Source: Hydrocarboniphaga sp. | GTDB taxonomy: Bacteria > Pseudomonadota > Gammaproteobacteria > Nevskiales > Nevskiaceae | Assembly (NCBI RefSeq): GCF_028291725.1 | Contig: NZ_JAQGNT010000024.1 | Span: forward strand, 1-63,151 | Reading direction: 5' to 3' | Length of the DNA stretch: 63,151 bases | Shown here: in pieces, positions 25,602 through 35,093 of the stretch | Layout: every line of letters starts with the position of its first letter | Numbering within the stretch: the stretch's first letter is position 1 | The notes under the pieces: model-generated | Database searches by the model: none | What the model saw: the letters and a program-made list of their open reading frames with translations, nothing else | Told to the model about the DNA's origin: nothing | Made by a program: the position numbers and the translations under genes

Positions 25602-25635
25602 GCCTTCAGCATCGCAGACCGCTTAAAATCGGCCG

Positions 25636-26181
25636 ATGAGATTCCTGCTAGAAGCCGGCCCGCTGCTCGCCTTCCTGCTGGCCTACGCCTATGCCGGCAT
25701 CTATGCGGCGACCGCGGTGATGGTGGCGCTGTCGGCGCTCGCGCTGGTGGCCGGGCGCTGGATCGAAGGACGCTACAGCGGGCTTTCGGTGTTTACCTTG
25801 ATCGTGTCGAGCTTGCTCGGCGGCCTGACGCTCTGGCTGCGCGATCCGAGCTTCATCCAGTACAAGCCGACCGTGGTATTCGGCGCTTTCGCGCTCGCAC
25901 TCGGAGCCAGTCATTACGTCGGCGACCGGGTCGCGCTGCAGAGCCTGTTCGGCAAAGTGCTGCCGCTGCCGGAGCTTTACTGGCGCCGGGTCAACGCGCT
26001 ATGGGCGATCTACTTCGGCATCCACGCGCTGCTGAACCTGTACGTCGCCTATCACTACTCGCTACAGACCTGGGTCTACTTCAAGGTCTTCGGCTTCGGC
26101 GCCACCACCGTCCTGTTCAGCCTGCTGCACCTGCCGTTCCTGTGGCCGCAGCTGCGTGCCGCAGCCAGCCGTAAACCGTAG
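25636..26181 (+). CDS. yciB: Inner-membrane septation protein YciB
   Basis: Protein of 181 residues with five predicted membrane helices. YciB/IspZ family signatures are GPLLAFLLAYAYAGIYAATA, IVSSLLGGLTLWLRDPSFIQYKPTVV, YWRRVNALWAIYFGIHALLNLYVAY and the ending FKVFGFGATTVLFSLLH. It is linked to cell-envelope synthesis and intracellular septation in enterobacteria. Its TAG stop codon is the TAG of the GTAGGTCGGC repeat that follows, so a repeat junction forms the end of the gene. Confidence 0.92.
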   Translation: MRFLLEAGPLLAFLLAYAYAGIYAATAVMVALSALALVAGRWIEGRYSGLSVFTLIVSSLLGGLTLWLRDPSFIQYKPTVVFGAFALALGASHYVGDRVALQSLFGKVLPLPELYWRRVNALWAIYFGIHALLNLYVAYHYSLQTWVYFKVFGFGATTVLFSLLHLPFLWPQLRAAASRKP

Positions 26182-26256
26182 GTCGGCAATCCCTTGCCGA
26201 GGTGAGGCCTCGGTTGCGCATCCGGCGTACACGTCGGCAAGGGATTGCCGACCTAC
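26178..26256. repeat. GTAGGTCGGCAATCCC cassette, copy 3
   Basis: Complete cassette between the convergent yciB and ppnN genes. It supplies the stop codon of yciB and nearly touches the TAA of ppnN. Confidence 0.9.
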
Positions 26257-26257
26257 G

Positions 26258-27628
26258 TTAGACCACGACCCGATAGCAGGGCACATAGGCCTTGCCCGGC
26301 AGCTTCATACGGCCCTGGCGGACGAAGCCCTGCAACAGCTCGTCGAGCGGCTTGAGCACGCTTTCGTCGCCATGAATGTCGAAAGGCCCGTACTGCTGGA
26401 TCGCGGTGAGCGTATCGGCCTTGACGTTGCCCGCGACCACGCCGGAAAACGCGCGGCGCAGGCTGGCCGCGAGCTTGTGCTTGTCCTGGTTCAGATGCAG
26501 ATCGAGCTGGCGCATCGCCTCGTGCGTAGGCTTGAACGGCTGCTGCAGCTCGTGCGGGATCTTCAGCGACCAGTTGAAGTAGTAGGCGTCCTTGGACTCC
26601 TTGCGGAACGCGCTCACCGCCTTCATTTCCACCGCGATGCGCTGCGCAACCGCAGCCGGATCGTCGAGGATGATCGTATAGCGCTTGCGTGCGGCCTCGC
26701 CCAGCGTGACGCCGATGAAGGCGTCGATCTGCTGGAAATAGGCTGCCGCGCTCGCCGGCCCGGTGAAGATCAGCGGGAACGGCACCTCGGCATTGTCCGG
26801 ATGCAGCAGGATACCGAGCAGGTAGAGGATTTCTTCGGCGGTGCCGACGCCGCCGGGGAATACCACGACAACATGGCCGACGCGCACGAAAGCCTCGAGG
26901 CGCTTCTCGATATCCGGGCAGACGACCAACTCATTGACGATCGGATTCGGCGATTCGGCGGCGATGATGCCGGGCTCGGAGATGCCGATGTAGCGGCCGT
27001 TCTTGATGCGCTGCTTGGAGTGCGCGATGGTCGCGCCCTTCATCGGGCCCTTCATCGCACCCGGGCCGCAGCCGGTGCAGATGTTGAAGCCGCGCAGGCC
27101 GATCTGGTAACCGACCGACTTGCTGTAGTCGTACTCCTCGCGCGAGATCGAATGGCCGCCCCAGCACACGACCAGGTTCGGCTCGATCCGCGGTAACAAC
27201 AAGTTGGCGTTGCGCAGGATGTGGAACACCGCGTCGGTCAGGCCCTCGGTGGTGGAAAGATCGAAGCTCGGGTTGTCCACCAGATCGTTGGCGACGAACA
27301 GAATGTCGCGCAGTACCGAGAACAGATGCTCGCGAATGCCGCGGATCATCTCGCCGTCGACGAACGCGATCGCCGGTGCCCCTCGCAGCTGCAGCTGGAT
27401 GCCGCGCTGCTCCTGCACGATCTTGATGTCGAAGTCCGGATAGCGCTCGAGCAGCTCCTTGCCGTCGTCGAGGAAGCTGCCGCTGTTGAGCACCGCCAGC
27501 GCGCTGTTGCGGAACACCGGGTACAGGCCGCCCTCGCTGTGATCGAGCAGCCGGTGGATCTCGGCCTTGGACAGCACCCGCAGCCGGCCTTCCGGTGACA
27601 CCCGCGCATCGACGACGTCGTACTTCAT
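26258..27628 (-). CDS. ppnN: Nucleotide 5'-monophosphate nucleosidase PpnN (LOG family)
   Basis: Enzyme of 456 residues, matching the length of E. coli PpnN (YgdH). It hydrolyses purine and pyrimidine monophosphates to base and ribose 5-phosphate and is a (p)ppGpp-regulated node. LOG-family motifs are CTGCGPGAMKGPMKGA, VVVFPGGVGTAEEILYLLGIL and EKRLEAFVRVGHVV. An N-terminal extension starting MKYDVVDARVSPEGRLRVLS is typical. The ATG at 27628 is chosen on that basis; the upstream frame is open but not family-like. Confidence 0.92.
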   Translation of the reverse strand: MKYDVVDARVSPEGRLRVLSKAEIHRLLDHSEGGLYPVFRNSALAVLNSGSFLDDGKELLERYPDFDIKIVQEQRGIQLQLRGAPAIAFVDGEMIRGIREHLFSVLRDILFVANDLVDNPSFDLSTTEGLTDAVFHILRNANLLLPRIEPNLVVCWGGHSISREEYDYSKSVGYQIGLRGFNICTGCGPGAMKGPMKGATIAHSKQRIKNGRYIGISEPGIIAAESPNPIVNELVVCPDIEKRLEAFVRVGHVVVVFPGGVGTAEEILYLLGILLHPDNAEVPFPLIFTGPASAAAYFQQIDAFIGVTLGEAARKRYTIILDDPAAVAQRIAVEMKAVSAFRKESKDAYYFNWSLKIPHELQQPFKPTHEAMRQLDLHLNQDKHKLAASLRRAFSGVVAGNVKADTLTAIQQYGPFDIHGDESVLKPLDELLQGFVRQGRMKLPGKAYVPCYRVVV

Positions 27629-27730
27629 GTGTTTGCCGCTCTCCTGGTTCTGCTGGGTATTCGTGGGCTGCGGCAAGCGTGATACGCGCATCACGCGCCG
27701 AGGGCAAGCCGCCGGCGGCATGAACCGGCG

Positions 27731-27798
27731 GTAGGAGCGGGCCATACCCGCGACTGAAACCTCGAACGGCACAGTCGCGGGTATGACCCGCTCCTACA
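27731..27798. repeat. TGTAGGAGCGGGTC cassette, copy 2
   Basis: Arms gtaggagcgggccatacccg and cgggtatgacccgctcctac, between the ppnN start and the monooxygenase stop. Its end overlaps the last codons of the monooxygenase gene. Confidence 0.85.
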
Positions 27799-28807
27799 GC
27801 GCCGCTAGCCGCTCGCGCACCTGCGTCGCGATCTCGAACGAGCGCAGCCGCGCGCTGTGATCGTGGATCATCGCCGTCAGCATCAGCTCGTCGGGCCGAT
27901 AGCGCTCGATGAACCGGCGGATGCCGCGCTCCACCGTCTCGGGCGAGCCGACCACTGCGCAGCGCAGCGCCTGGTCGATACCAGCCTGCTCCATCGGCGA
28001 CCAGCGCCCGTCCATCGTCGACACCGGCGCCGGCAGCAGGCCCGGCGTGCCGGTGCGCAGCTTCAGGAACTGCTGCTGCAGCGACGTGAACAGGCGCTGC
28101 GCCGCCTCATCGGTGTCGGCCGCGAACACGTTCAGCACCAGCATCAGGTGCGGCGCCGGCTGCTGATCCGAGGGCTGGAAATGGCGGCGATAAAGATCGA
28201 TCGCTGCGTCCATCTGGTCCGGCGCGAAGTGTGAGGCGAATGCATACGGCAGGCCGAACTGCGCCGCGAGCTGCGAACCGAAGGTGCTGGAGCCGAGTAT
28301 CCACAGCGGCACTTTCAGACCGCGGCCGGGCACCGCGCGCACCGCCTGGCCACGCTCTTCATCGCCCAGGTAACGACGCAGCTCCATCACGTCCTGCGGG
28401 AAGTTGTTGCCGGCGGCCATGACGTCGCGGCGCATCGCGCGGGCGGTGATCTGGTCGGTGCCGGGCGCGCGGCCCAGGCCCAGATCGATACGGCCCGGGT
28501 ACAGGGATTCCAGCGTGCCGAACTGTTCGGCGATTACCAGCGGCGAATGGTTCGGCAGCATCACGCCGCCGGAGCCGACCCGGATCGTCGAGGTGGCGCC
28601 GGCGACATGGCCGATTACCACCGAGGTTGCGGCGCTGGCGATGCCGGGCATGTTGTGATGCTCGGCCAGCCAGTACCGCCGGTAGCCCCAGCGCTCGGCG
28701 TGCTGCGCCAGGTCCACGGTGTTGCGGAAAGTTTCGGACGGAGTGCTGCCCTCGACCACCGGGCACAGATCGAGGACGGAAAACGGAATCGAGATACGGC
28801 TGGTCAT
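27794..28807 (-). CDS. Luciferase-like flavin-dependent monooxygenase
   Basis: Protein of 337 residues in the bacterial luciferase-like (LLM) superfamily, close to the MsnO8 subgroup. Signatures are [25 protein letters not shown] near the N-terminus, [56 protein letters not shown], and [27 protein letters not shown]. It is a TIM barrel that uses reduced FMN (or F420 in some relatives). Substrate unknown. Monocistronic. Confidence 0.9.
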   Translation of the reverse strand: MTSRISIPFSVLDLCPVVEGSTPSETFRNTVDLAQHAERWGYRRYWLAEHHNMPGIASAATSVVIGHVAGATSTIRVGSGGVMLPNHSPLVIAEQFGTLESLYPGRIDLGLGRAPGTDQITARAMRRDVMAAGNNFPQDVMELRRYLGDEERGQAVRAVPGRGLKVPLWILGSSTFGSQLAAQFGLPYAFASHFAPDQMDAAIDLYRRHFQPSDQQPAPHLMLVLNVFAADTDEAAQRLFTSLQQQFLKLRTGTPGLLPAPVSTMDGRWSPMEQAGIDQALRCAVVGSPETVERGIRRFIERYRPDELMLTAMIHDHSARLRSFEIATQVRERLAAL

Positions 28808-28858
28808 GCTGACCCTGGCGATGAGCGATGTCTGCCAAATGGGGCCGATGCCGGGTTT

Positions 28859-29860
28859 TTAAACCGCCTGGCTAGGCTCAGTGGCAACCACGGCCCGCGG
28901 CGCCTTGCGCGTCGTCAGCAGAAAGATGCCTCCCAGCACCAGCGCGGTGCCGGCCAACTGCAATTGCGTGATCGGCTCGCCGAGCAGCCACCAGCCCAGG
29001 AACAGCGTCGATACCGGCCCGATCATGCCGGCCTGCGACGCCAACCCGGCACCGATGCGGCCCACCGCGATCATCGTCATGAACACCGGCACGACGGTGC
29101 ACAGCGCAGCATTGACCAGCGACAACTGCCAGACCGCGGCGCTCTGCTGGAACAGCGTAGGGAACGGCCGCAGCACCGCGTACTGGATCAGGCCGGCGAC
29201 GGACGAGGAGGTCATCGCCAGCGCCACCAGCCGCAGGGTGCCGACGCGCGCCAGCAGCTCGCCGGACAGCAGCAGATAGAGCGCGTAGCTCAGCGCCGCG
29301 CCGAGCACCAGCGCACTGCCCAGAGCCACGTTGCTGCCGCCGACCTTGAGGTCGTGCCAGAACACCAGCACGATGCCGCCGTACGCGCAGGCGAGCGACA
29401 GCCACTGCCAGCGCGACACCACACGCCGGTAAGCGAGGAAGCCAATCAGCAGCACGAAACTCGGCGTCAGGAACAGCACCAGGCGTTCAAGGCCGGCGCT
29501 GACGTACTGCAGACCCAGGAAATCCAGCATGCTCGACGCGTAGTAGCCGAGCAGCCCGAGCACGCCGATCCGCAGCAGATCGGCAGCGCCGAGGCGCGGC
29601 GCCTGCCGCCAGGTCCAGACCGCCACGCCGATGAACACCGGCGCCGACAACAGCATCCGCAGCGCGATCAGCGTCACCGCGTCGATCCCGTGCCGATACA
29701 GCAGCTTGGCGACGATCGCCTTGCCGGAAAAGAACACCGCACCGACCACAGCCAGGACCAGGCCGGACAGATAGGCGGCCTCGTGTTTCTTGAAAGCGAT
29801 ATCGGACACGTGCGGAACGGCGCCGGTCGGGCGCCCGGGAAATGGCGGGAGGACGAGCAT
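28859..29860 (-). CDS. EamA-family (DMT) transporter
   Basis: Membrane protein of about 333 residues with ten predicted helices in two EamA repeats (from [25 protein letters not shown] and from [23 protein letters not shown]). It ends with the typical [20 protein letters not shown]. It is a drug/metabolite exporter of unknown substrate. I place the start at the ATG at 29860; a GTG at 29809 is possible and would remove a Pro-rich stretch. Confidence 0.85.
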   Translation of the reverse strand: MLVLPPFPGRPTGAVPHVSDIAFKKHEAAYLSGLVLAVVGAVFFSGKAIVAKLLYRHGIDAVTLIALRMLLSAPVFIGVAVWTWRQAPRLGAADLLRIGVLGLLGYYASSMLDFLGLQYVSAGLERLVLFLTPSFVLLIGFLAYRRVVSRWQWLSLACAYGGIVLVFWHDLKVGGSNVALGSALVLGAALSYALYLLLSGELLARVGTLRLVALAMTSSSVAGLIQYAVLRPFPTLFQQSAAVWQLSLVNAALCTVVPVFMTMIAVGRIGAGLASQAGMIGPVSTLFLGWWLLGEPITQLQLAGTALVLGGIFLLTTRKAPRAVVATEPSQAV

Positions 29861-29875
29861 TATCGCCCAGATGCA

Positions 29876-29904
29876 TTGTCGACCCCGACCCGGCACCCTA
29901 TAAT
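29876..29904 (+). promoter_or_regulatory. tRNA-Thr promoter
   Basis: TTGTCG (29876-29881), a 17-base spacer and a perfect TATAAT (29899-29904), ending 10 bases before the tRNA. It overlaps the 5' side of the divergent EamA gene region. Confidence 0.8.
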
Positions 29905-29914
29905 CCGCGGCCGC

Positions 29915-29990
<76 letters not shown>

Positions 29991-30080
29991 ATAGATCAAG
30001 GGTTTATGAAAGCTCCCGATGCTCATATATCGGGAACATGCTCATATTAGCGACTCGGCCGTACCAGAACGGCACCCGCA

Positions 30081-30497
30081 TTGGACCGGCAGCCCTCAGT
30101 GGTCTTCATTGCCCTCTCGCCCGGGTCTCGAGGTCTAGTGGCCTGTAACAGAGGATACGGAAGCGCCTGTGCGCGTCTCGTGCGCCGAATCGCTTGTGCT
30201 GCCGCTGCACTTCCGCTTCTAGTGTTGGGAGCTAGCGAAATGCTACCAGCACGAGCAGATACCGGATCGACACTGCCAGTCGAACGGGCGCTCACCAAAC
30301 CGGAAACCAGCGAATCAACTCAGCGCTGGACGCAGGCGCTAATCGGGCGTCTGAAAAGCAATTGGAAGCGTCCGGCCGGGCTATCCGACGAACTCTTCTG
30401 CAAGATTCAAATTCGGCTCTTGCCTGACGGCTGCGAGGGCCAGAGAGCGCTAAGGATAGTGCCCCGTAATCGATCCAAGGCATCCTCGAGACGATAA
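30081..30497 (+). pseudogene. Remnant with a TolA/TonB C-terminal-like segment
   Basis: A frame of 138 codons. A hydrophobic stretch (IACAAAALPLLVLGASEML) is followed by WTQALIGRLKSNWKRPAGLSDELFCKIQIRLLPDG, which resembles the start of the TolA/TonB C-terminal domain (W..I...I..NW.RP.G, then a β-strand with LLPDG). After DGC the sequence degenerates and stops, so the last half of that domain is missing. I read it as a decayed gene downstream of tRNA-Thr. The rest of the gap (29991-30080, 30498-30764) contains only a degenerate GTAGGTCGGC arm near 30531-30557. Confidence 0.4.
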
Positions 30498-30764
30498 ATG
30501 CGAGCCGCAGGGACGCGCATCCAGGGCCACAGGTCGGCAAGGAATTGTCAACCTGCGGGTCATGCCCGATCGCCGATGGTACCCGGCATCAACTCGAAAT
30601 CCCGCTTGGGCTACACACCGCGATGACGGTTGTGGCCCATGCGAACCTGCGTGCTTATTCGCAGGAATTTGCCGTTACATCCGGAAACTTTCTCGCGTGA
30701 TTTATTCGATCGTCGTTCAGATGCCGACGATCAAGCTGATGTCAGGCACACACGAGAAGATGCA

Positions 30765-31079
30765 ATGAACAAACTGAAATCGCTATTGGGTATCGCGCTG
30801 CTGACAAGCTCAGCGCTGGCCCCGATCGCGACGCAGGCGCGAGTGATCCTCGACATCGATGTCGGGCCTCCGCCGCCACGCGTTGTCGAGGTACCGGCGC
30901 CGCGCCCCCACCAGGTTTGGGTGCCCGGATACTACGTCTGGGATGGACACCATCATCAGCATGTCTGGCACGACGGCTACTGGGTTAAAGAACGCCCGGG
31001 ATACCACTACCGCGCCGACCACTGGGAACAGCAGGGTGACAAATGGCACCGGGTGCAGGGCGGCTGGGAACAAGGCTAG
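30765..31079 (+). CDS. Secreted YXWGXW-repeat-type small protein
   Basis: Protein of 104 residues. The signal peptide (MNKLKSLLGIALLTSSALAPIATQA) is followed by a Pro-rich strand (VGPPPPRVVEVPAPRPHQVWVPGYYVWDGHHHQHVWHDGYWV) and another aromatic repeat (GYHYRADHWEQQGDKWHRVQGGW). Repeated (W/Y)xxGYxxWxGxxY motifs are typical of YXWGXW small envelope proteins of unknown function. GAGAAG lies 7 bases before the ATG at 30765. Confidence 0.75.
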   Translation: MNKLKSLLGIALLTSSALAPIATQARVILDIDVGPPPPRVVEVPAPRPHQVWVPGYYVWDGHHHQHVWHDGYWVKERPGYHYRADHWEQQGDKWHRVQGGWEQG

Positions 31080-31127
31080 TGATGCGGCACCTTCATTTCG
31101 AACCATCGAGACTTCCATCGTCGCCGC

Positions 31128-31196
31128 TGTAGGAGCGGGTCAAAACCGCGACTACGGCCTAGAACGGCACAGACGCGGGTAAGACCCGCTCCTACA
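31128..31196. repeat. TGTAGGAGCGGGTC cassette, copy 3
   Basis: Arms tgtaggagcgggtcaaaacc and ggtaagacccgctcctaca, with less perfect pairing than the other copies. It lies between the YXWGXW gene and the first pilin cluster. Confidence 0.8.
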
Positions 31197-31236
31197 GGTG
31201 CAGCTCGTGTTCGTAAGCGTTCCGCTGCTTGACGAT

Positions 31237-31806
31237 TCAATTCGGAACTACGCTCGGCGGTAGCAGGCTGGGGCGGCGGATCAGCGCGCTGCCGGCGAGC
31301 ACCGGATCGATCGCCGCGATGGCGGTCTCGATCGCCAGGTCCGAGGTCTTGCCGTCGGCGTCGGTCCAGCTCAAGGTCACGCGGATCTGCTGAAAGCCGG
31401 CGCGACGAGCGCCGCTGCAGATTCCCGCTGTAAGCACGCCGCCCTCACACCAGGAATAGGCGCTGACCTCCCAGTGCCGCCGGTACGTGACATCGGACAG
31501 CGACAGCTCGCCTGCCGGCAGCACCAGGCTGCCGTCGGCGTTCTCGCGGCCGCCGGCGTCACTGCCGATTTCATCCAAACCAAAAACACCGATGCCAGCC
31601 GCCGGCAGTTGCGAGAACTGGCGCAGATCGTCGAGCTTGGCGCGGGCGAGCTGGGCGGCGGCGGCGCGCGCTCGCGCGTGCCCGCCTTCGACCAGCACCA
31701 GGCCTTGCAGCTGGCACATCGCCGCCACGCCTAGCGCGAGAACCAGCAGCGCTATCAACACGTCCAGCAGCGCCACTCCCCGTTGCCTGCTGCGCCTGCG
31801 GATCAT
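31237..31806 (-). CDS. Type IV pilus minor pilin, PilV-like
   Basis: Prepilin-like protein of 189 residues, last gene of a four-gene minus-strand cluster. A short basic leader (MIRRRSRQRG) is followed by VALLDVLIALLVLALGVAAM. If Gly-10 is the cleavage point, mature residue 5 is Asp rather than the conserved Glu. The C-terminal part holds several Cys residues (WCEGGVLTAGICSG). Its start overlaps the stop of the PilX-like gene by one base, indicating translational coupling. It probably primes or modifies pilus assembly. Confidence 0.75.
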   Translation of the reverse strand: MIRRRSRQRGVALLDVLIALLVLALGVAAMCQLQGLVLVEGGHARARAAAAQLARAKLDDLRQFSQLPAAGIGVFGLDEIGSDAGGRENADGSLVLPAGELSLSDVTYRRHWEVSAYSWCEGGVLTAGICSGARRAGFQQIRVTLSWTDADGKTSDLAIETAIAAIDPVLAGSALIRRPSLLPPSVVPN

Positions 31807-33050
31807 CAGTAATCGCGCCAGCTGCCAGGCACCGGCGTCAGCAACAGCGGCGCTGCAGCGCCACTTTGCAGCGCCGATGCAACGGCAGCATCGGGCCAGA
31901 CCCGGTAGCTGCCCGCGGTGATCTCCAGCGCTGCATTGGCCAGCAACGCGCCCGCGATGCTGGCGCCGTTGCTCGGAACAAAACTGGAGTTGCCACCGTC
32001 GTGGGAAAACAACATCACCAGCCCGGAAACCGCGTTGCCATCGGCAATCAGACGCCCGTTTTCGATGACCAGCACGAGTGGCGTAGTGATGGAGCCGATC
32101 ACCACGCCCGGGCTGAAGATGCAGTCCCCGGCAATCCAGATCGCGCCACGCGTGTCGGGCCCCAGCGATCCGCAGCTATCGACGCTTTGCATTTGATCGC
32201 GCAGGCTGGGCCATAGCTGCGCAGCGACGCCGAACACGCGCTCGAAAATGTCGCCGGGTGCAACCGCGCTGTCGCGGTTCGCGCCTTGATTGCCGTCGAC
32301 ATCGAGGATGTCGGCGTTCTCATGGCTGGCATCACTGAGCGTCATTCCACAAGCCGAAGCAACAAGCTCCGATGCCGCACAGCTCAGGCTCGCATCCTCC
32401 AGCCGCGTGTCGCCGGAAGACCAGATCGACAGAGCGCCTGAAAGGATGCGGCCCGACCCGGCCAGCCGCACACTGCCGGCCACGATTGTCGCCTCGGGCC
32501 ACTGCTCAATCAGCGGGTGAATCAGCGCATCCTGGCGAACCACTGCGTGGCCGCGACCATCGGCGCTGACCGCCTCGCCGATGATCTGCACGACATCCTG
32601 GCGCGGCGAGGCCGAACCGGGCGTTACCGCAGGCGCCAGATAATGCAGCTTCGATCGGCCCGAGCCCGAGTCGTAGCGCGCCTCCGCAACGTCGGCGTAC
32701 GCGGTCCAGCGCGAGTCGGCGATGTTCTTGCTGCCATCGCCGCAAGGCGGCGCGAGCTGCGTCGCGGCGCAGACCGACCAACGCTCCGCACCACTCGCCA
32801 TCCAGCCATCCGCCTGCTGTGACGAGACGCGATTCGCATTGGCTCGCAGATGCGCAAACCCCCGCGCCAGCGACAGCTCGGCCAAACCGTTGAGCCGCTG
32901 CGACTCGATGTCGCTGGCCATGCTGCGCTGCTCGCCCACCGCGATCTGCACCGCCGACAGGATCAGCAGGCTGACCAATACCAGCATCAGCAGCGCGACG
33001 CCGATTGCCACCGCACCCGCCTGGTTACTGCACCGGTTACTGCAGCGCAT
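31806..33050 (-). CDS. Type IV pilus assembly protein, PilX-like
   Basis: Protein of 414 residues, longer than usual PilX (about 170-200). The N-terminus (NQAGAVAIGVALLMLVLVSLLILSAVQIAVGEQ) is PilX-like, followed by residues such as MASDIESQRLNGLAELSLARGFAHL. The large C-terminal part contains repeated WIAGDC/GAIW and GSVRLAGSGRI-type strands, perhaps a β-helix as in some surface-exposed PilX. It overlaps pilW by 14 bases and pilV by one base. The ATG at 33050 is chosen as it places the hydrophobic helix near the N-terminus. Confidence 0.7.
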   Translation of the reverse strand: MRCSNRCSNQAGAVAIGVALLMLVLVSLLILSAVQIAVGEQRSMASDIESQRLNGLAELSLARGFAHLRANANRVSSQQADGWMASGAERWSVCAATQLAPPCGDGSKNIADSRWTAYADVAEARYDSGSGRSKLHYLAPAVTPGSASPRQDVVQIIGEAVSADGRGHAVVRQDALIHPLIEQWPEATIVAGSVRLAGSGRILSGALSIWSSGDTRLEDASLSCAASELVASACGMTLSDASHENADILDVDGNQGANRDSAVAPGDIFERVFGVAAQLWPSLRDQMQSVDSCGSLGPDTRGAIWIAGDCIFSPGVVIGSITTPLVLVIENGRLIADGNAVSGLVMLFSHDGGNSSFVPSNGASIAGALLANAALEITAGSYRVWPDAAVASALQSGAAAPLLLTPVPGSWRDY

Positions 33051-33927
33051 CGTTGCGAATCGCCGCGCTGGACTGCAGGCTGCGATCCGCAGCCGCGACG
33101 TCGCGCAGCTGGGCGTTGACTGCAAAGCTCGCCGAGCGGCGCTGGCCTTGCAGTGCATTGCCTACTGCCGTGGGCATCGCAACGAATGCGATTGTCAGCG
33201 CGGTGACTCGTAGCGCGCGTTCGTCGCTGACGTTCTCCCAACTGCCATTGCCGCAGCTGTCGGCGTTGTTGACCGCTCGGATCGCACGATCACTGGCGTT
33301 GTAGCGATAGCCGAAGCGCTCCTGGCCATCGCGCACGCCGTTGCCGTTCTCGTCGTAGCTGAACACCAGGCAGTCGCTGCCCGATGTCGCGACGCCGTTG
33401 AATGGGCTGAGCACGGTCCAGCTGCCGGCGCTGATGCGCGTGGTCGGCAAGGTATCGCCGGCCGCGAGCGTCGCGGTGATCGCCGATGCGCTGGTATAGC
33501 CGCTGATCGTCAGCTCAAAGCGCCGCGTCGCGCCGCTGGGCTGGCGCGCGCTGACGACCAGCTTGCGCCCAACCAGCACCGCCTCCGACAAGGGCGCGCC
33601 GAACGCGGCATCGAGCGTGGCAGTGCCGGGGAGTACCGATTGCAGCACGATACTGCCGCTCACCGCGCTCGCCGAAAGATCGTGAGTATTCGCGGATCGC
33701 GATATCGCGCCGGCGACATTCCATGCGCCGGCGCGCGTCAGGTCGCGCTGCATCACGTCGAACACCTGGCGCAGATCCTGATTCATCCGCGTGCGCTGCA
33801 GCGTGTCACGATGCAGGCTGATGGTCGACGACAGCAGCGCGACCGCGGCACTGGTCGCGACCGATCCGAGCACCAGCGCGATCATCAGCTCGACCAGGGT
33901 GAAGCCGCGCGATGCCGGCTTCAGCAT
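33037..33927 (-). CDS. Type IV pilus minor pilin, PilW-like
   Basis: Prepilin of 296 residues. The leader MLKPASRG is followed by FTLVELMIALVLGSVATSAAVALL, a canonical cleavage site with Glu-5 present. The middle (RTRMNQDLRQVFDVMQRDLTRAGAWN) is the PilW signature of a helix-rich segment. Two widely spaced Cys (SDCLVFSY, ADSCGNG) could pair. The start ATG at 33927 overlaps the fimT stop at 33921. Confidence 0.85.
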   Translation of the reverse strand: MLKPASRGFTLVELMIALVLGSVATSAAVALLSSTISLHRDTLQRTRMNQDLRQVFDVMQRDLTRAGAWNVAGAISRSANTHDLSASAVSGSIVLQSVLPGTATLDAAFGAPLSEAVLVGRKLVVSARQPSGATRRFELTISGYTSASAITATLAAGDTLPTTRISAGSWTVLSPFNGVATSGSDCLVFSYDENGNGVRDGQERFGYRYNASDRAIRAVNNADSCGNGSWENVSDERALRVTALTIAFVAMPTAVGNALQGQRRSASFAVNAQLRDVAAADRSLQSSAAIRNDALQ

Positions 33928-34535
33928 GGCGGCAACCCCGGCACCGCATGCGCGCCGGCCGGCGAGCACAGGCGCAGACGGCCCAGCGAACTGACGACCA
34001 CGCGCAGGGTTTCGCCACTGCCGGCCGCGCTGAAGCTGATATTGCCGGCAACCAGATCAGGGCGCACCGGGCTGAAGCGCAGGCTGCCGCCGAGTGGCAG
34101 CGCATCGAGCAGCACGCTGCGATAGTCGCTGCTGCGCACGAAGCGCGGCAGCGGCGATGCGCTCGCTGCATCGCGATCGACAAAGCAGAACGCAGCGGCG
34201 CTGCGATCATCCAGCCGGCAGTCGCAGGACGGCGCCAGGCTCAGGCCCCAGCACCAGCTTGCGCCGTCACTGGCGCGCACGAAACTCAGGTAGACGAACT
34301 GCGCGCGCTCACGCGCCGTGGTTCGCGCCTCGCCCATGTCGCTGCGCAGGCGATCGGCGGCGCTCTTCAGCGTCGAGCGCAGGCCGGCGTCGTGAAACGA
34401 AGGCAGGCTCGCGGCCAGCAGCACGCCGAGCACCGCGACGACCGTCAACGCCTCCAGCAGCGTGTAACCGTGGTCGCCACCGTAGCCGCCGCTCCGGCCT
34501 GCCCGTTTGCACCGCTGATCGATGGCCCGCGCCAT
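33921..34535 (-). CDS. Type IV pilus minor pilin, FimT/GspH-like
   Basis: Prepilin of 204 residues, first gene of the minus-strand cluster. The leader MARAIDQRCKRAGRSGGYGGDHG is followed by YTLLEALTVVAVLGVLLAASLPSF, with Glu-5 of the mature form. LRSDMGEARTTARERAQFVYLSF is the GspH/FimT segment. Six or more Cys residues in SWCWGLSLAPSCDCRL and FCFVD suggest disulfides. It is divergent from a PilE-like gene across 126 bases that probably hold the promoters of both. Confidence 0.8.
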   Translation of the reverse strand: MARAIDQRCKRAGRSGGYGGDHGYTLLEALTVVAVLGVLLAASLPSFHDAGLRSTLKSAADRLRSDMGEARTTARERAQFVYLSFVRASDGASWCWGLSLAPSCDCRLDDRSAAAFCFVDRDAASASPLPRFVRSSDYRSVLLDALPLGGSLRFSPVRPDLVAGNISFSAAGSGETLRVVVSSLGRLRLCSPAGAHAVPGLPPC

Positions 34536-34660
34536 AAGCCCCCCGGCTTGAAGACGATGGAGCCAATCTAAACGCGCAGCGGGGCCGCAACTGCGAGCCG
34601 CGTCACCGATGCGCGGCCAAACAGCGGGCAAAGTGCGAACGGCTCCACACGAGGACTCCG

Positions 34661-35068
34661 ATGAAACGCATCAATCGCGGTTACAGCCTGCTCGAAGTCA
34701 CTGTCGTGATCGCGATGATCGCGCTGCTGGCCACGATGGCCGTGCCCAGCTACCAGCGCGTGGCGCGCAAGACGCATCGGGTCAGCGCGATGGCGCTGCT
34801 GATGGAACTGCACCTGCGCCAGGAAAAATATCGCGCCGACAACTCGGCCTATGCGACGACGCTCACACAGATCGGCGCGCCGACTTCGGGCGGCGTCGCG
34901 GACGATTACAGCCTGTCGATCCCGACTTCGACCGCGACCAGCAACCTGCTGCGCGCCGATGCCCGCAGCCCCGGCAGTCAGGCCACCGACAGCCAGGACG
35001 AGGTCAGCTGCGCGCGGCTCGAGATCGACCAGTCGGGCGCGCGCACGCCGGCCGCGTGCTGGCGGTAG
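34661..35068 (+). CDS. Type IV pilin-like protein, PilE-like
   Basis: Prepilin of 135 residues with leader MKRINRG, then YSLLEVTVVIAMIALLATMAVPSYQR (Glu-5 conserved). It continues THRVSAMALLMELHLRQEKYRADN and ends in SCARLEIDQSGARTPAACW, which gives the two Cys of a pilin D-region. It is divergent from the fimT-like gene and is likely the pilin partner of that cluster. A second pilE lies at 43328. Confidence 0.85.
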   Translation: MKRINRGYSLLEVTVVIAMIALLATMAVPSYQRVARKTHRVSAMALLMELHLRQEKYRADNSAYATTLTQIGAPTSGGVADDYSLSIPTSTATSNLLRADARSPGSQATDSQDEVSCARLEIDQSGARTPAACWR

Positions 35069-35093
35069 AGGCCTCGCTTGCGCATCGGGCTTC

